Source of the DNA: Limnoperna fortunei
Taxonomy: Eukaryota; Mollusca; Bivalvia; Mytilida; Modiolidae
Length of the DNA stretch: 64,000 bases
Reading direction: 5' to 3'
NCBI GenBank assembly: GCA_944474755.1
Contig: OX104124.1
Coordinates: forward strand, 8,768,437-8,832,436
Under the pieces are notes generated by a model, which saw only the letters and a program-made list of their open reading frames with translations, ran no database searches and had not been told where the DNA came from. Position numbers and translations under genes: made by a program. Below, piece after piece: positions 28,263 through 39,712 of this stretch (within the stretch, counting starts at the first letter, position 1; each line of letters opens with the position of its first letter).

Positions 28263-29324
28263 AAGGTCTTTCCCACTTCCAGTGGGAAGACCTTATGGTT
28301 TTTGTTCGGATTTTTTTTCTTTCTTTTTTTTTTTCCCCCCAACTTCAAAACCAAACAGTTTAAAAACTACGCGACATATCATTTTGGTCTTTCGCGACAA
28401 GTTTTGGGCACTGAAAGTCTATTCGGAATTCACCCTGTGAAATCGAAACCTTTTTTTTTACGGAGTTATCTGCCCAAACACTGAAAACCTTGTTATCGCG
28501 TAATCTCTGGAACTATAACAGATACAAAAAAACTAAAAAGTGACAAATGTTATAAAGGAACTTTTGAGACAACTTTATGACTTATTTTGGCTAAAAATTT
28601 CTGAGTAGCGAAGGCGAGCGGTATTCCTTGAATGTTTCAAGGACTCCGCTTTTCACAGTAACTCACAAACCGTAAGTCTAAATCACGAAAGGTCTTCACC
28701 ATTTGTCGTCCTGTGACATGTCCTTAAAGAAAATCTCAAAGTCAAAGTTCAGAAGTGACCTCTACCTTAGGCCTCCAATCTTGTTGTCATTACAACTCAA
28801 AAACTATAAAAGATAGAAGAAGACAATAAAATGGAAAAATACCCCTCTCATCAAGGCCTTCATTTGATACATTGGTCCGAAACTGTGCGATGAACTGTTT
28901 TCGAGTTCGGGCCCTTCACTCATTTCGGTAAATCAGTTTTTGGCACACAACTTGAAAACCGTTAAGAGATAATATAGTAAACACATACGTTTAACATGAT
29001 CACCAAGTAAAGACTGTCAATTTGAGCCCAAATTCAAAGGTCACAGGTCAAGGTCATACCATAGCAACCAGGTCACCATTACAAAAAGTCCTTAGCAACC
29101 ATATATGTTTTATATCAGGATGATGTACTTTACTGAAATATGTCATTTAACAACCGGAAGTTGCATTTTGTCCTTAGCAACGGCCACAAAAGTCCTTGAC
29201 AACCATATATTTTTTTACTCAGGACAACAGAAATAGTCTATTCAGCCTACAAAATGGTCCAGTAACTTGTGTAATTAAGTTCACAACATGAGATGAAGAA
29301 AAATTAATTTCTGGGAAAGACCTT
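28263..29324. mobile_element. Hairpin-ended TIR element with AAGGTCTTTCCC ends
   Basis: The left end is a hairpin, AAGGTCTTTCCC...AGTGGGAAGACCTT (28263-28294). The right end GGGAAAGACCTT (to 29324) is the inverse of the outermost 12 bp. This is the same layout as 11492-13166 and 32916-33509, but the interior has no regular array, only diverged repeats such as CCTTAGCAAC / CCTTGACAACCATATAT. Non-coding. Confidence 0.7.
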
Positions 29325-30105
29325 TCTAATTGTTCTTGAACAATGAGCCCTATCTTTTTTATTTGATATGCATGTACAACATATTATTTTGGCAAAGATT
29401 CCCTTTTAGCATACATGTATTCAAAAGTAAAAGGATATTATTTTTAATTTGAACAAATTCACTATTCAAACAAACAAATGCAAAATGTTTATTCAAAAAG
29501 GAAAAAAAACTTAAAACAAGTATTTGAGTTATTTTTTAAAAAGATTTTAATATCCAGATTTGTTTGAAAATCGATAAACTGGCATGAAATCTCTAATTAT
29601 TGTAAATCATGTCCATTTCGTGTAAGTGTTTATGGGATGCTAATTAAAAAAAACAGCAGGGTGCTTGTCACACCTGTCATTATAACTTTATTATTACCTT
29701 AGCTTTAACTTATTAACTATATGATGTCTTTTGATGTTATGGCATCAACAACTGACCATGCCATTAAATATTGATCCCATTGGTTGGTCTGATTCACAGT
29801 TTTACAGAAAAGAACTGTTCCGTCTATCTCAAAACAAATAAAAGGAGATAAAAATGTATTGGCAAGAAAATTCTACATAATACTCTCAACACGATTTTTG
29901 TTCGGTCAGTAAAATATTTTTGTTCTGCATTTTTATTAGATTTTATAGTCACGATACATAATCATGATAATTGCAAGACTGAAAGAGTAGAATTATAGAA
30001 AGCCTTCGTTCTGTCTCTGAGGAGACCAACTCATTTTTATATGGTCAAACCTAGTTTTGACTGCAGTCTCATGAGTCTGTGACAGACTGTTGATACATTT
30101 GGTTC
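29325..30105. other. Unassigned AT-rich sequence
   Basis: No gene, array or terminal repeats recognised. Confidence 0.4.
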
Positions 30106-30109
30106 TTAT

Positions 30110-30840
30110 ACCCCACCACACAAAATGGCAGGGTATTATGGGAGTGCTTCATATGGATATGAGTCTTTCCGTCCATAGTGTCTGTGCCCTTGTTATGACA
30201 ACATGAAAACAACGGATTTTGTTAAAACTATGCACAGCTGTTGAGTACTATAAAAATGAAGATTTATTTTAATTTTCAGCACTTTTCGTCTTAGGCAAAT
30301 TCGACCTTTTTTTGTTGGTCATCAGTTGGTGGATTTACTGCTAACTTCAAAACACGTAAACATATTTTGCTTAACTTCGAAAAGCTGTTAAGTACTATAA
30401 ATTTGTAGTTTTCAACTTGAGTCAAGTCAATTCAGTTATTTTGTCACCAATGGGCATTGCCATATCCATTTTTCTAATGATAATTTGAAAACACATCAAC
30501 AGATCTTGTTAAGACATTGCACAGCTTTTAAGTTGCTATAAAATGAAGATGAATTTCAATTTTCAGCTAAATACAACTTGCAGTTTTTGAGTGTTTCAAT
30601 TCCAATTGGAAAAAAAATTGTCGAAAATTGGCAGTTTGCAAACAGACTATACTTGAAAAACGGTTTTCTTAAATTGTACAGCTGTTAGGGTTGTAAGAAA
30701 TGAAGATCAAGTTGAATTTTCAGCACGATTCCATTTGTAGCTTTTGAGTTGTGCCAATTTAAATTGATTTTTGTAGGTCCTAGGTCAATGTAAAAATAGT
30801 CTTCTGAGATGTTCATCTGTTCCCATCATGTAGGGGCCGA
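30110..30840. repeat. Diverged tandem array, period about 150 bp
   Basis: The motif CAGCTGTT(G/A)AGTACTATAAA, followed by AATGAAGAT...TTTTCAGC, recurs near 30232, 30383, 30522 and 30677. It starts next to ATACCC...GGGTAT (30109-30136), which looks like the hairpin end of another tandem-array element. Ends not defined. Confidence 0.55.
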
Positions 30841-31396
30841 TTGGTACTAGTAATTCAAAATATCAAAAACAATACAACATGGCTGTGTATTATTTAATTT
30901 TAATGTCCCATTAGGTGGCTGATGCCCTGTTTTTGTATTTTTTAATAGTTCTGCACAGTACTTAATTGATCTTAGGAACCTGGGAGAGTATATACATGTA
31001 GGATCTAGAGCCTTTGGTGATTTTTAATTCCAAAAATTACTACACATGGTCATGATGGTGAGTGTAGAATTCTCCAGTGTATTTTCCAGATTCTATATTA
31101 GTTTTAAAGAAAAATGCATTAAGGCTAACAACATAAAAATCCATGGAGAAAAAAAATTTGTTATAAAAATTGATTAACTATTAAGCTGCGGTCGACGGTA
31201 TACTTTCGATTGCTCAGAAAATGATTTTTAAATGCAATTTACATGCTCAATATTCCATCAGGGATTGCTAAAATCTTAAACAACTTCATCAGGCGATGCC
31301 ATTAATGATGAAAAATAGTCATTTGTATTATGAATTCCTATATACTTGTACTATAGAACAAATAATCCTGCTCTGGCTTTTATTTTTTATTTTTGT

Positions 31397-31673
31397 TTAA
31401 GGTATCCGGACCACAATTGACCACGTGATCATATTTGGTGTCCCGGATGTCCATTGTATTTCAATGGAGCAGACCTCGGTAATGTTCGGCAAACATCGGA
31501 AATACTATTTGAGTAACTAATTTTTTTGCTCAAAACTGTTAACATTAATTAAAAGTAAAACAATATATTTAATTTGTATCATAAATTAGCAATACCTTTA
31601 TTTAATAAAGCTGTATTTCTTGGTCAAAAAATAAAATTAAACGGTGACTTCAATTATGGGTCGGATACCTTAA
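31397..31673. mobile_element. TTAA-flanked MITE, copy D
   Basis: TTAA then GGTATCCGGACCACAATTGA; right end CAATTATGGGTCGGATACC then TTAA. Same family and orientation as copy C. Confidence 0.85.
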
Positions 31674-32915
31674 TCCGACAAATCTCAAAACTATAACTTC
31701 GGATTATACATGTACAGCAGTAAAATTTGCCTAACTTGTAATGGTATATATATTTTTAAAAAAGTTCATGACAATGTCCATATACTTCTATTTAACCCAA
31801 AGTTTCATGAACTATTCATTATATTATACTTTTACTTTTTGTAAGCTTAAGTGTTATGCTCATTTATTTGCTGGATAATGCATAACATGTAAGACAAAAC
31901 CAAACCAGATTTGTAAATCTATTATATCAGACAGTTCATATATACAGAACATTTAATCCACAACTGGTCCATATACATTTTACAGACTGGGTCCATATAC
32001 TCCAGCCATTGATTATACATGTACTTATATTGTCCATTTATGATTACAGAGAAAGGAATGAAAAATAAATATCTGTATAAACTAAATGCTAGTCATGCTA
32101 GTACATGTATACGTACAAGGCAGGATAAAAGTTTTGCACACCGTCACTGTTGAGTGTGTCCACCTCAGCACTCACTGTGGACAAGCTGTAGTGTAGCCCC
32201 ACCCTGTTCTCCAGTATTCTCATCAAAAATGTAAATTACACAGCTGGAAAATTGGTGATAATGGTGTAAACATCACACAGACCAACAATTAGTTACAAAC
32301 AGTTGAATTCGCCTCTTGATGACCATCTGTGTGCTGATATACTACTACAAACCACTCAGTTATATACATGTAGTCAGTTTGTAGGGCTAATTTTATAAGA
32401 AAAGTATATATTAAGTTATTTAGTTGAGTTTTAGTAAATTTTCAGTTGCAATATTTTTGAAAAGGTGCAGTTTTGCTACATAAATATTGAATTCAGTAAA
32501 CAACTAATGATTGCCAGTTATAAGAACTTCTATATCAATGTATTTTGATATCTGTTTTACATGTATATATTTTATCACTGATCTTAGAGATACAACATTT
32601 GTAATATCATCAGTTAAACAGTTCAGAAGAAAATGCTAACATCATCATTTTTATATATTACACTTTGGAAACAGAAGCCGATCTTTATGTGGCTGAGTGA
32701 CGACAACTGGCTTTCAAATAAAGCTCTTTTGTTAAAATGCTATAAAAAATTGAAATAATATATGTTGTTAGGCTTAACACAATGGTAGGTGTTAAACTTC
32801 TTTTGGGGCTGACCCACTTGTGTGTTCATATTACAGCAGATTAATGTTGTACTAGTATGGCCAAGTAAAATGTAAAATAATAACCATTTTTGTCTCCACT
32901 GCGATGTCAGTTTTT
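31674..32915. other. Unassigned sequence
   Basis: No gene or element boundary recognised. A few ACATGTA-rich stretches are present. Confidence 0.4.
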
Positions 32916-33509
32916 GTCTCGCCTGTGACGATAGTCACTGGAGGTGAGACATATGTATGGGAATCCGGCAGGGGCGTAAACACTTGGACATCTTGCTGTA
33001 AGCCCAAGCCCTTTCAAATTTGGTCCATTGGTAGCTAATGATGAGTACTTGCCAGTCAGTCACCTGTCACTTGACCTTGACCTCAATTTCACGGTCCAGT
33101 GACTAAGTTAAACTTTTTGGGTTATGGCAGTTTCTCTGTAACCACGCATGGTAGGATGACAATATTTGGTAAATGTATATAGGTTGCTGATGTATAGTAA
33201 ATGACTGTCTGGTAGGTGTCACCTGACCTTGAGGTCAGTTTCTTGATCCAGCGACTACGTTAAAGTTTTTGGGTTACGGCAGTTTCTCTGTAACCATGCA
33301 CGGTAGGATGACAATATTTGGTATTTAGGTTGCTGATGAGTAGAACATGACTGTCTGGTAGGTTTCAACTGACCATGACCTGAATTTTATGGTCCAGTGA
33401 CTAAGTTAAAGTTTTTGGATTAGGTCCGTTTCTCTGTAACCATGCATTCTATATTTTTAATGCTTATGATGTAATTTTTTTTGTTACTGATGCGGAATTG
33501 AGGCGAGAC
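32916..33509 (+). mobile_element. Short relative of the 146-bp array element
   Basis: The hairpin end GTCTCGCCT...AGGTGAGAC (32916-32950) is followed by about three diverged 146-bp units and the outer end AGGCGAGAC (to 33509). It is inverted relative to 11492-13166 and lacks the GCC run. Fewer and more diverged units suggest that the array size differs between insertions. Confidence 0.8.
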
Positions 33510-34192
33510 ATTTTTCTGTGTCCATAACAACTAGAGTGAAACTGTAAATTGGAAAAATTATCAGCATTGCATGACCTACAAATCCGAAATCCTTAATTAG
33601 TCCAAATTGTCAGATTACTCTTTATAGGAGTTGCTGACAAATTCGTACAAAATAATTAGTTTCGTGTTTATAACAGCTATAGTAAAACTGTAAATTTCAG
33701 TCAAAGGACAAGGTCACAGTTAACAAAAACATTTAAAATTGTTACGAAAAGGATGTTTCTTGACAAAAAAACTTTTAAGTGTGTATTGATTTCAATGAAA
33801 CTTTAGGCTGTAGTGTCATATTAGAAGGATCAGCAGCCTATTGATTTTTGGGGGAATTCCATCAAATTTCAAGGTCACATTTGCCAACAATTTGTTTACA
33901 AAAAAGACATTTCGAAGCAATAACTCAAAAAGTGTATATTTCCAAAAAAACACTGTTAAACCCAATGATCTGCTGTGCTTATTATAAGTCTATAATTTAT
34001 AAATAACACAAAAACTGACCATAGCCCGGCTTCATAAAACATATCAAATTTGAGCATTTTATTTATCAACTCAAAGATTGACGAGAACGATTGTTGGATA
34101 ATTTTAATTTCACGAAAATTTCAATTTGACAAGTTTTATGAGTCAGAGGCCACATCTCTTTTGGCATCCCCAGGAAACACTTAATAGTTTTT
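33510..34192. other. Unassigned sequence
   Basis: No gene or repeat boundary recognised between the two array elements. Confidence 0.4.
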
Positions 34193-35805
34193 AGCTCACC
34201 TGACCCAAAGGGTCATTTGAGCTATTGTTATCACTTTGCGTCCGTCGGCGTCGTCGTCGTCGTCGTCGTCGGCGTCTGTAAACTTTTTACATTTTAATCT
34301 TCTTCTCTGAAACCACTTGGCCAATTGAAACCAAACTTGGCCATAATGTTCATTGGATGGACCTTTACAAAGTTTGTGTTTTTTATTTTGATTGGTAAAC
34401 CAATATGGCCGCCACCTCAAGACTTAGTTTAACATAGGACCCTATGGGAAAAAAGTTTAAAAGGGCTTCTTCTCTGAAACCGTTTAACCAATCAAAACAA
34501 AACTTACTAGCAATATTGTTTGGATGGTCCTCTATAAAGTTTGTGTTTTTGATGGGAATTGGAAATTCAAAATGGCCGCCACCGCAGGACTTAGTTTAAC
34601 ATAGAACCCTATGGGAAAAAGTTTTAAAAGGCTTCTTCTCTGAAACCGGTTAATCAATGGAAACAAAAACTTACTAGCAATATTGTTTAGATGGTCCTCT
34701 ATAAAGTTTGTGTTTTTTATGGCAATTAGAAATTCAAAATGGCTGCCACCGCAGGACTTAATTTAACATAGGACCCTATGGGAAAAAGTTTGAAAGGCTT
34801 CTTTTCTGAAACCGGTCAACCAATGGAAACAAAACTTACTAGCAATATTGTTTGGATGGTCCTCTATAAAGTTAATGTTTTTTTATCCCAATCGGAAATT
34901 CAAAATGGCCGTCACCGCAAGACTTGGTTTAACATTCAACCCTATGAGAAAAAAGTTTAAAAGGGCTTCTTCTCTGAAACCGTTTAACCAATCAAAACAA
35001 AACTTACTAGCAATATTGTTTGGATGGTCCTCTATAAAGTTTATGTTTTTTATGGCAATTGGAAATTCAAAATGGCCGCTACCGCAGGACTTAGTTTAAC
35101 ATAGGACCCTATGGGAAAAAGTTTTTAAAGGCTTCTTCTCTGAAACCGGTTAATCAATGGAAACAAAAACTTACTAGCAATATTGTTTGGATGGTCCTCT
35201 ATAAAGTTTATGTTTTTTATGGCAATTGGAAATTCAAAATGGCCGCTACCGCAGGACTTAGTTTAACATAGGACCCTATGGGAAAAAGTTTTTAAAGGCT
35301 TCTTCTCTGAAACCGGTTAATCAATGGAAACAAAAACTTACTAGCAATATTGTTTGGATGGTCCTCTATAAAGTTTATGTTTTTTATGGCAATTGGAAAT
35401 TCAAAATGGCCGCTACCGCAGGACTTAGTTTAACATAGGACCCTATGGGAAAAAGTTTTTAAAGGCTTCTTCTCTGAAACCGGTTAATCAATTGAAACAA
35501 AAACTTACTAGCAATATTGTTTGGATGGTCCTTTATAAAGTTTATGTTTTTTATGGCAATTGGAAATTCAAAATGGCCACCACCGCCGCAGGACTTAGTT
35601 TAACATTGGACCCTATGGGCAAATAAAAAAAATCTTCTCTATACAACCGGTTAACCAATGAAACAAAGCTTTCTAGTAATATTGTTTGGATGGTCCTAAT
35701 TAAAGTTTATTGAAAATTACAGGACTAACTTTAACATCAGGGAAATGCCATCTTCATTTCCTATAAAATCAGGTGAGCGATACAGGCTCTTAAGAGCCTC
35801 TGGTT
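34193..35805 (+). mobile_element. AGCTCACCTG element with nine 167-bp tandem units
   Basis: The left end AGCTCACCTGACCC...GGGTCATTTGAGCT is a hairpin (34193-34223). The right side has CAGGTGAGC (35770-35778), inverse of the left end, and a second hairpin AGGCTCTTAAGAGCCT (35784-35799). Between them about nine units of 166-168 bp repeat (anchor TCTCTGAAAC at 34304, 34471, 34637, 34803, 34971, 35137, 35304, 35471, then a decayed one). A GTC triplet run lies at 34247-34270. The Asp-rich ORF it produces on the minus strand is spurious. The repeat is familiar from bivalve genomes and probably a Helitron-like non-autonomous element. Confidence 0.8.
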
Positions 35806-36375
35806 TATACCCCCGCAGGGTATCCATCTGTATGTTACACTTCCTCTTACAGTGTATGCGCAACTCTACCTACACCACTGATTGGAATTTGATCAAACTT
35901 TTATAGAATCTTTGTCATATAACTATTTATAGTGCCATTGTGCACCTGTTATTTAACATTTTGATCAGAATAATATTTTGGGTTTCCCATAAAAAAACAT
36001 GGCCTAAGGAGGTACCCACTTCTTATCCTTTAAAACAAACCTATAGTTTCAGTATTTAAAGCGCTTGCTTTTCAGATGATATGCCCTAAAGTATATATTT
36101 GGATCGGACTGCATCTATAAATAAGTCATAGATTTAATTAATTCATCATTGTCATGGTAATTGGTTTAGTATGTAGTGGTTCTTGGCCAGATGCTACTAA
36201 TTGATCTTCAGCAAAACATTCAAATTCCACAAATATTTGCTTATGCATTGAAGAGCTATGTTGATCATAATTCATTCTAATCCTACTTAAATATATATTT
36301 GAAAATTGTTTATCATGTAATTGTTCCATTTGTTTTTATAGCAAAGTTGTATCAAATAAATTTGTCCGTTGTTTC

Positions 36376-36655
36376 TTTATATGACCAATCTCTCCTGGTA
36401 CCCTGTCCTTTATATGAGTAAACTCTCCTGGTACCCTCTCCTCTATATGACTAATCTCTCCTGGCCTGGTACCCTGTCCTTTATATGAGAAATCTCTCCT
36501 GGTACCGTTTCCTTTATGTGAGTAAACTCTCCTGATACCCTGTCCTTCATATGAGTAAACTCTCCTGGTACCCTGTTCTTTTATATGGCTAATCTCTCCT
36601 GGTACCCTGTTCTTTATATGAGTAAACTCCTGGTACCCTGTCCTTTGTATGAGTG
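36376..36655. repeat. 33-bp minisatellite, about eight units
   Basis: Unit CTCTCCTGGTACCCTGTCC plus TTTATATGAGTAAA, with small indels. Confidence 0.8.
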
Positions 36656-36924
36656 ACCATTCTGTTCTGTTAATTCATGACATGCTAAATATGATGTTTG
36701 TTGGAGACCTGACGTTATCACCAGATTATGCAAAACCAGTTTTAACCCAGAAATTACCTAAAAATGTTTTTTTTTAATAAAAAATATATTTATTGATTAC
36801 TGGATAAAAACAATATCTGTAAAGTGACAAAATATCAAGTTTACTTAAACTTGCTGCAATGAAGGTCAGAAATAGGATACCAAAATCTGTGATTCCTTAC
36901 GGTGGTGATTCTATCCTACAAAAC

Positions 36925-37060
36925 AACATGCACTGCAGGCAGGGTGTGCTTGTATCCAACCTTAATTGACAAGGGTAATAGTTGGATTGTTAGTTTGTTG
37001 TTGAAGGCGGCAAGTTTTCCTCCTGGTGCTGTGGCTTCCTCTCCTAATAAAAACGGAATG
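36925..37060 (+). mobile_element. Internal SINE fragment
   Basis: CACTGCAGGCAGGGTGTGCT to CTTCCTCTCCTAATAAAAAC matches the SINE body in plus orientation. The tRNA-like head and the tail are missing. Confidence 0.5.
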
Positions 37061-37559
37061 CCTTGATTAGCATAAAAAGTTGTAAAAAATGGCATTAAAC
37101 ACATTCAAACAAAGAAAACGACATGGCTAATTGGCTAAAAAATAAACCATTTTCATCAAAATACAAATCATTTTTTGTATATGTCGAAAACCGTAATAGT
37201 CAGATGAGAAAAAACCTAGCAGGGCAACATGCTCAAAATGCCAATGTCTAACAACTTAAAATTGTCATAAAACTAACTCAGGGAAACTATTGACCATTTG
37301 TATTTATATTTGACGACATCTTGAAAACTGAAACAGACTGACAGATATTGTAAACACCAAAAATTGATCAGCATTGTAAAGTCAACAAGGTGTCCACAGC
37401 TATATGTCTCTCTGACTATACTGGTATCATACTGTAATGTGTAAGAGAAAGTAACTTAACATCAACTGTATAAGATGTACAAACAAGTCCATTGAAAACG
37501 AAGGTGTGTAGAAGGCGTTACTGCACTTTAATTACGTCCTTGAATTTTGTCTTTTTGGC

Positions 37560-37685
37560 TATTACTAGTACATGTATCTTTTTGGTTGTTGGTTCTCAAA
37601 GTGACGGTGTTTTTGGACTTTGATTTGTGGGTTGTCGTTTTAGACAGTTTCCTTGGTGTTTGGTATTTTGTTTAGACTTTAACTG
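37560..37685 (-). repeat. Dispersed repeat, third copy (inverted)
   Basis: Contains TAGACAGTTTCCTTGGTGTT, the inverse of the start of the repeat at 48105-48365. Confidence 0.45.
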
Positions 37686-38149
37686 AATTCTGTAATAAAT
37701 CTTCACTGTAATAATTTATAAGCTCAATGTAAAATGATCACCAAAATCTACATATACTGTACTGAAATTCCTATCTGACTTTTATGTTCTAGTAAACATT
37801 TATTTTATTCGAAAGTTGGTGGATTCATTGCAGTTTTAATTTTGGATATAATCTTTTATATACTTATATAGAGAATATATGCTTTTATAGAAAACAAATA
37901 CAAGTCAGATCATGACTAAAAATGGTTGAATCCTTATAGCAGTTGTTGCTCTTTAAATACTGGTAATAGATTTACCTATTTTGTTGTAACTGTGTTATAA
38001 GCTCTTTTGCAACTATTTTTTACTAATTTGTTTTGTTCTTTGGTTATCATGAAAACTAATAGAGGCGCTATTAAAGAGAAACCTAAAATGGTCAAGACAT
38101 AATCTACAAATAAGTCGGCATGAATGAATTGGCAAGTCTTGCTTATAAT

Positions 38150-38314
38150 ACCTTGCTTCGAAGAAGAGGGGGGTATACTAGTATGCCCCAGTCTGTCCTG
38201 TCTGTCCATCCTTCCCTCCGTAACATAACTTTCACAACAGTGTTCTCAGCAACTACTTATCATGCTTATCACTACCATGTGATCCTAATTTTTGCGAGTA
38301 CCAATTTCAGGTCT
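38150..38314. repeat. CTTCGAAGAAGAGGGGG repeat end, first copy
   Basis: CTTCGAAGAAGAGGGGGGTAT followed by CTGTCC-rich sequence. The same start occurs at 62569. Probably the end of a dispersed element. Confidence 0.45.
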
Positions 38315-38670
38315 AATACGTCGTTTTCAAGATATAATCGCTCTCGTTAAAGGAGGTGGAAATTGTAATACTGATCACGTGACGTCATAAAAAATTTAGG
38401 GCACTTTTAGTTTAAAACGGCGACACTTGATACGAAATGGGACGGCATAAGAAAGACGATGCAAAACGAAACCTGTGCTGTGTTGTGCGGGGGTGCAACG
38501 CCAACACTAAACATAAAATTTATGGAAAGGAGTCAAGTTTTATTCCGTTTTATGACGTTCACATGATGTTAAAGACGGTACGTTGAGGAAAGTGCCCTAA
38601 ATAAAATCACGTGATACCATTACTCACGTGATATGATACATCTAACTACCTATCTTGAAAACGACGTATT
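38315..38670. mobile_element. 356-bp TIR element carrying a short THAP-like ORF
   Basis: The outer inverted repeats AATACGTCGTTTTCAAGATA and TATCTTGAAAACGACGTATT match perfectly over 20 bp. A second, inner pair (ATCACGTGA...TTTAGGGCACTTT and AAAGTGCCCTAAA...TCACGTGAT) is nested inside. Between them is the ORF at 38437-38586. Confidence 0.7.
38437..38586 (+). CDS. Short ORF resembling a THAP zinc-finger start
   Basis: Forty-nine residues from ATG 38437 with CCVVRGCNAN near residue 14 and SFIPFYD further on. C-x(4)-C followed by a short loop and an F..F pattern is how THAP domains begin; the later C..H pair is missing. A donor-like GTACGT overlaps the end (38578-38583), so it may be a first exon. 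THAP domains are found in P-element-type transposases. The call rests on a short motif; it may be a chance ORF. Confidence 0.3.
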   Translation: MGRHKKDDAKRNLCCVVRGCNANTKHKIYGKESSFIPFYDVHMMLKTVR

Positions 38671-38859
38671 CCTCTTTACTGACTTAGTCAATTAGTGGTC
38701 AATGGAAGTTTAGCAGATTTGTTTTGGGTTGTTCTGGTTGGCCACTATTTTAAATCTATGTTTCTAACTGGCTGAAATTAAAGGAGTTTAAACACAATTA
38801 ACAAATAGATTGTAACTTTTGGGGATTCAAGTTTGGCAATACCCAGAAGTCGATTTCCC

Positions 38860-38957
38860 AAAAAGTAAGTGTAAAATCTATCATAAGTGTTGGAAGATCA
38901 GTGGGAAATCTATTGTGACGTCAGAACTTACGATAGATTTTACACTTACGACTTTTT
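38860..38957. mobile_element. 98-bp foldback repeat
   Basis: AAAAAGTAAGTGTAAAATCT at the left pairs with AGATTTTACACTTACGACTT at the right; arms about 30 bp. Confidence 0.65.
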
Positions 38958-38971
38958 GTAAACACACTCCT

Positions 38972-39079
38972 GGGTGCCGTTTCATAAAGCGCTCGCTAAT
39001 TAACGTGCTCGTTATCCCATGCAATTTAAATGGGATAACTTGCACGTCAAGCTAACGATCGCTTTATGAAACGGCACCC
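38972..39079. mobile_element. 108-bp palindromic MITE with GGGTGCCGTTTCATAAAGCG ends
   Basis: The 20-bp termini are perfect inverse copies, and the interior is also largely palindromic (TTATCCCATG..ATGGGATAA). It lies directly upstream of the possible exon at 39128. Confidence 0.85.
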
Positions 39080-39127
39080 TGGTCTTAATTTCCATTTTGA
39101 GTGACTTTTTTGTGTGTATTATTTCAG

Positions 39128-39283
39128 ACTAAAACAGCACTGCAAGCGATGTCAATATTTACCACGCCACCTACACCTTCAGATGCACAAAGTGCCCACG
39201 AGACATTGTCAGAAGGCATCAGTAGTATCCTGAGAACACCGACATCAATGGAAGATGTCGTGCAAACATCAGTCACACAGTAG
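39128..39283 (+). CDS. Possible terminal exon (of the LRAT-like gene or another plus-strand gene)
   Basis: A good acceptor (TATTATTTCAG) precedes an open frame of 51 codons ending TAG at 39283. It is rich in Ser/Thr/Pro (TTPPTPSDAQSAHETLSEGI) with balanced codon use, unlike the surrounding noise. The acceptor reading phase is 0, as required by the donor at 26206. An AATAAA sits at 39407-39412. Joined to it, the LRAT-like protein would have 205 residues but no hydrophobic anchor. The link over a 12.9-kb intron is inference; the exon itself is moderately supported. Confidence 0.35.
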   Translation, partial: TKTALQAMSIFTTPPTPSDAQSAHETLSEGISSILRTPTSMEDVVQTSVTQ

Positions 39284-39309
39284 GACATCAATCAAAAAGT
39301 AGTATATCC

Positions 39310-39712
39310 TGGAGCCTTTTTTCTGAACAGTTTCCACATCTAATTCACCTTTACAACAGGATACGGTTTAATGTTGTTCTGAACATTCTACACATCTAAT
39401 TCACATAATAAACAGGATACTGTTTAATATTGTTCTGAACAGTCTACACATCTAATTTACATTAAAAAAAGGATACTGTTTAATGTTGTTCTGAACAGTC
39501 TACAAATCTAATTCACATACAAAACCGGATACTGTTTAATGTTGTTCTGAACAGTCTACACATCTGATTCACTTTACACCAGGATATGGTTTAAAGTTGT
39601 TCTGAACAGTCTACAAATCTAATTCACATACAAAACGGGATACTGTTTAATGTTGTTCTGAACAGTCTACAAATTTAACTCACATAAACAACAGGATACA
39701 GTTTAATGTTGT
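39310..39712. repeat. 56-bp minisatellite, seven units
   Basis: The anchor TTCTGAACA recurs at 39321, 39377, 39433, 39489, 39545, 39600 and 39656. The unit contains TCTACACATCTAATTCACAT and GGATACTGTTTAATGTTG. It would fall in the 3' UTR if the exon above is real. Confidence 0.88.

Noticed and set aside
34196..34420. Asp-rich minus-strand ORF
   Set aside because: The Asp run comes from a GTC triplet repeat at the end of a mobile element; no gene context.
34848..35099. Repeated ORF with LFGWSSIKLMFF
   Set aside because: Product of the 167-bp tandem units of the AGCTCACCTG element.
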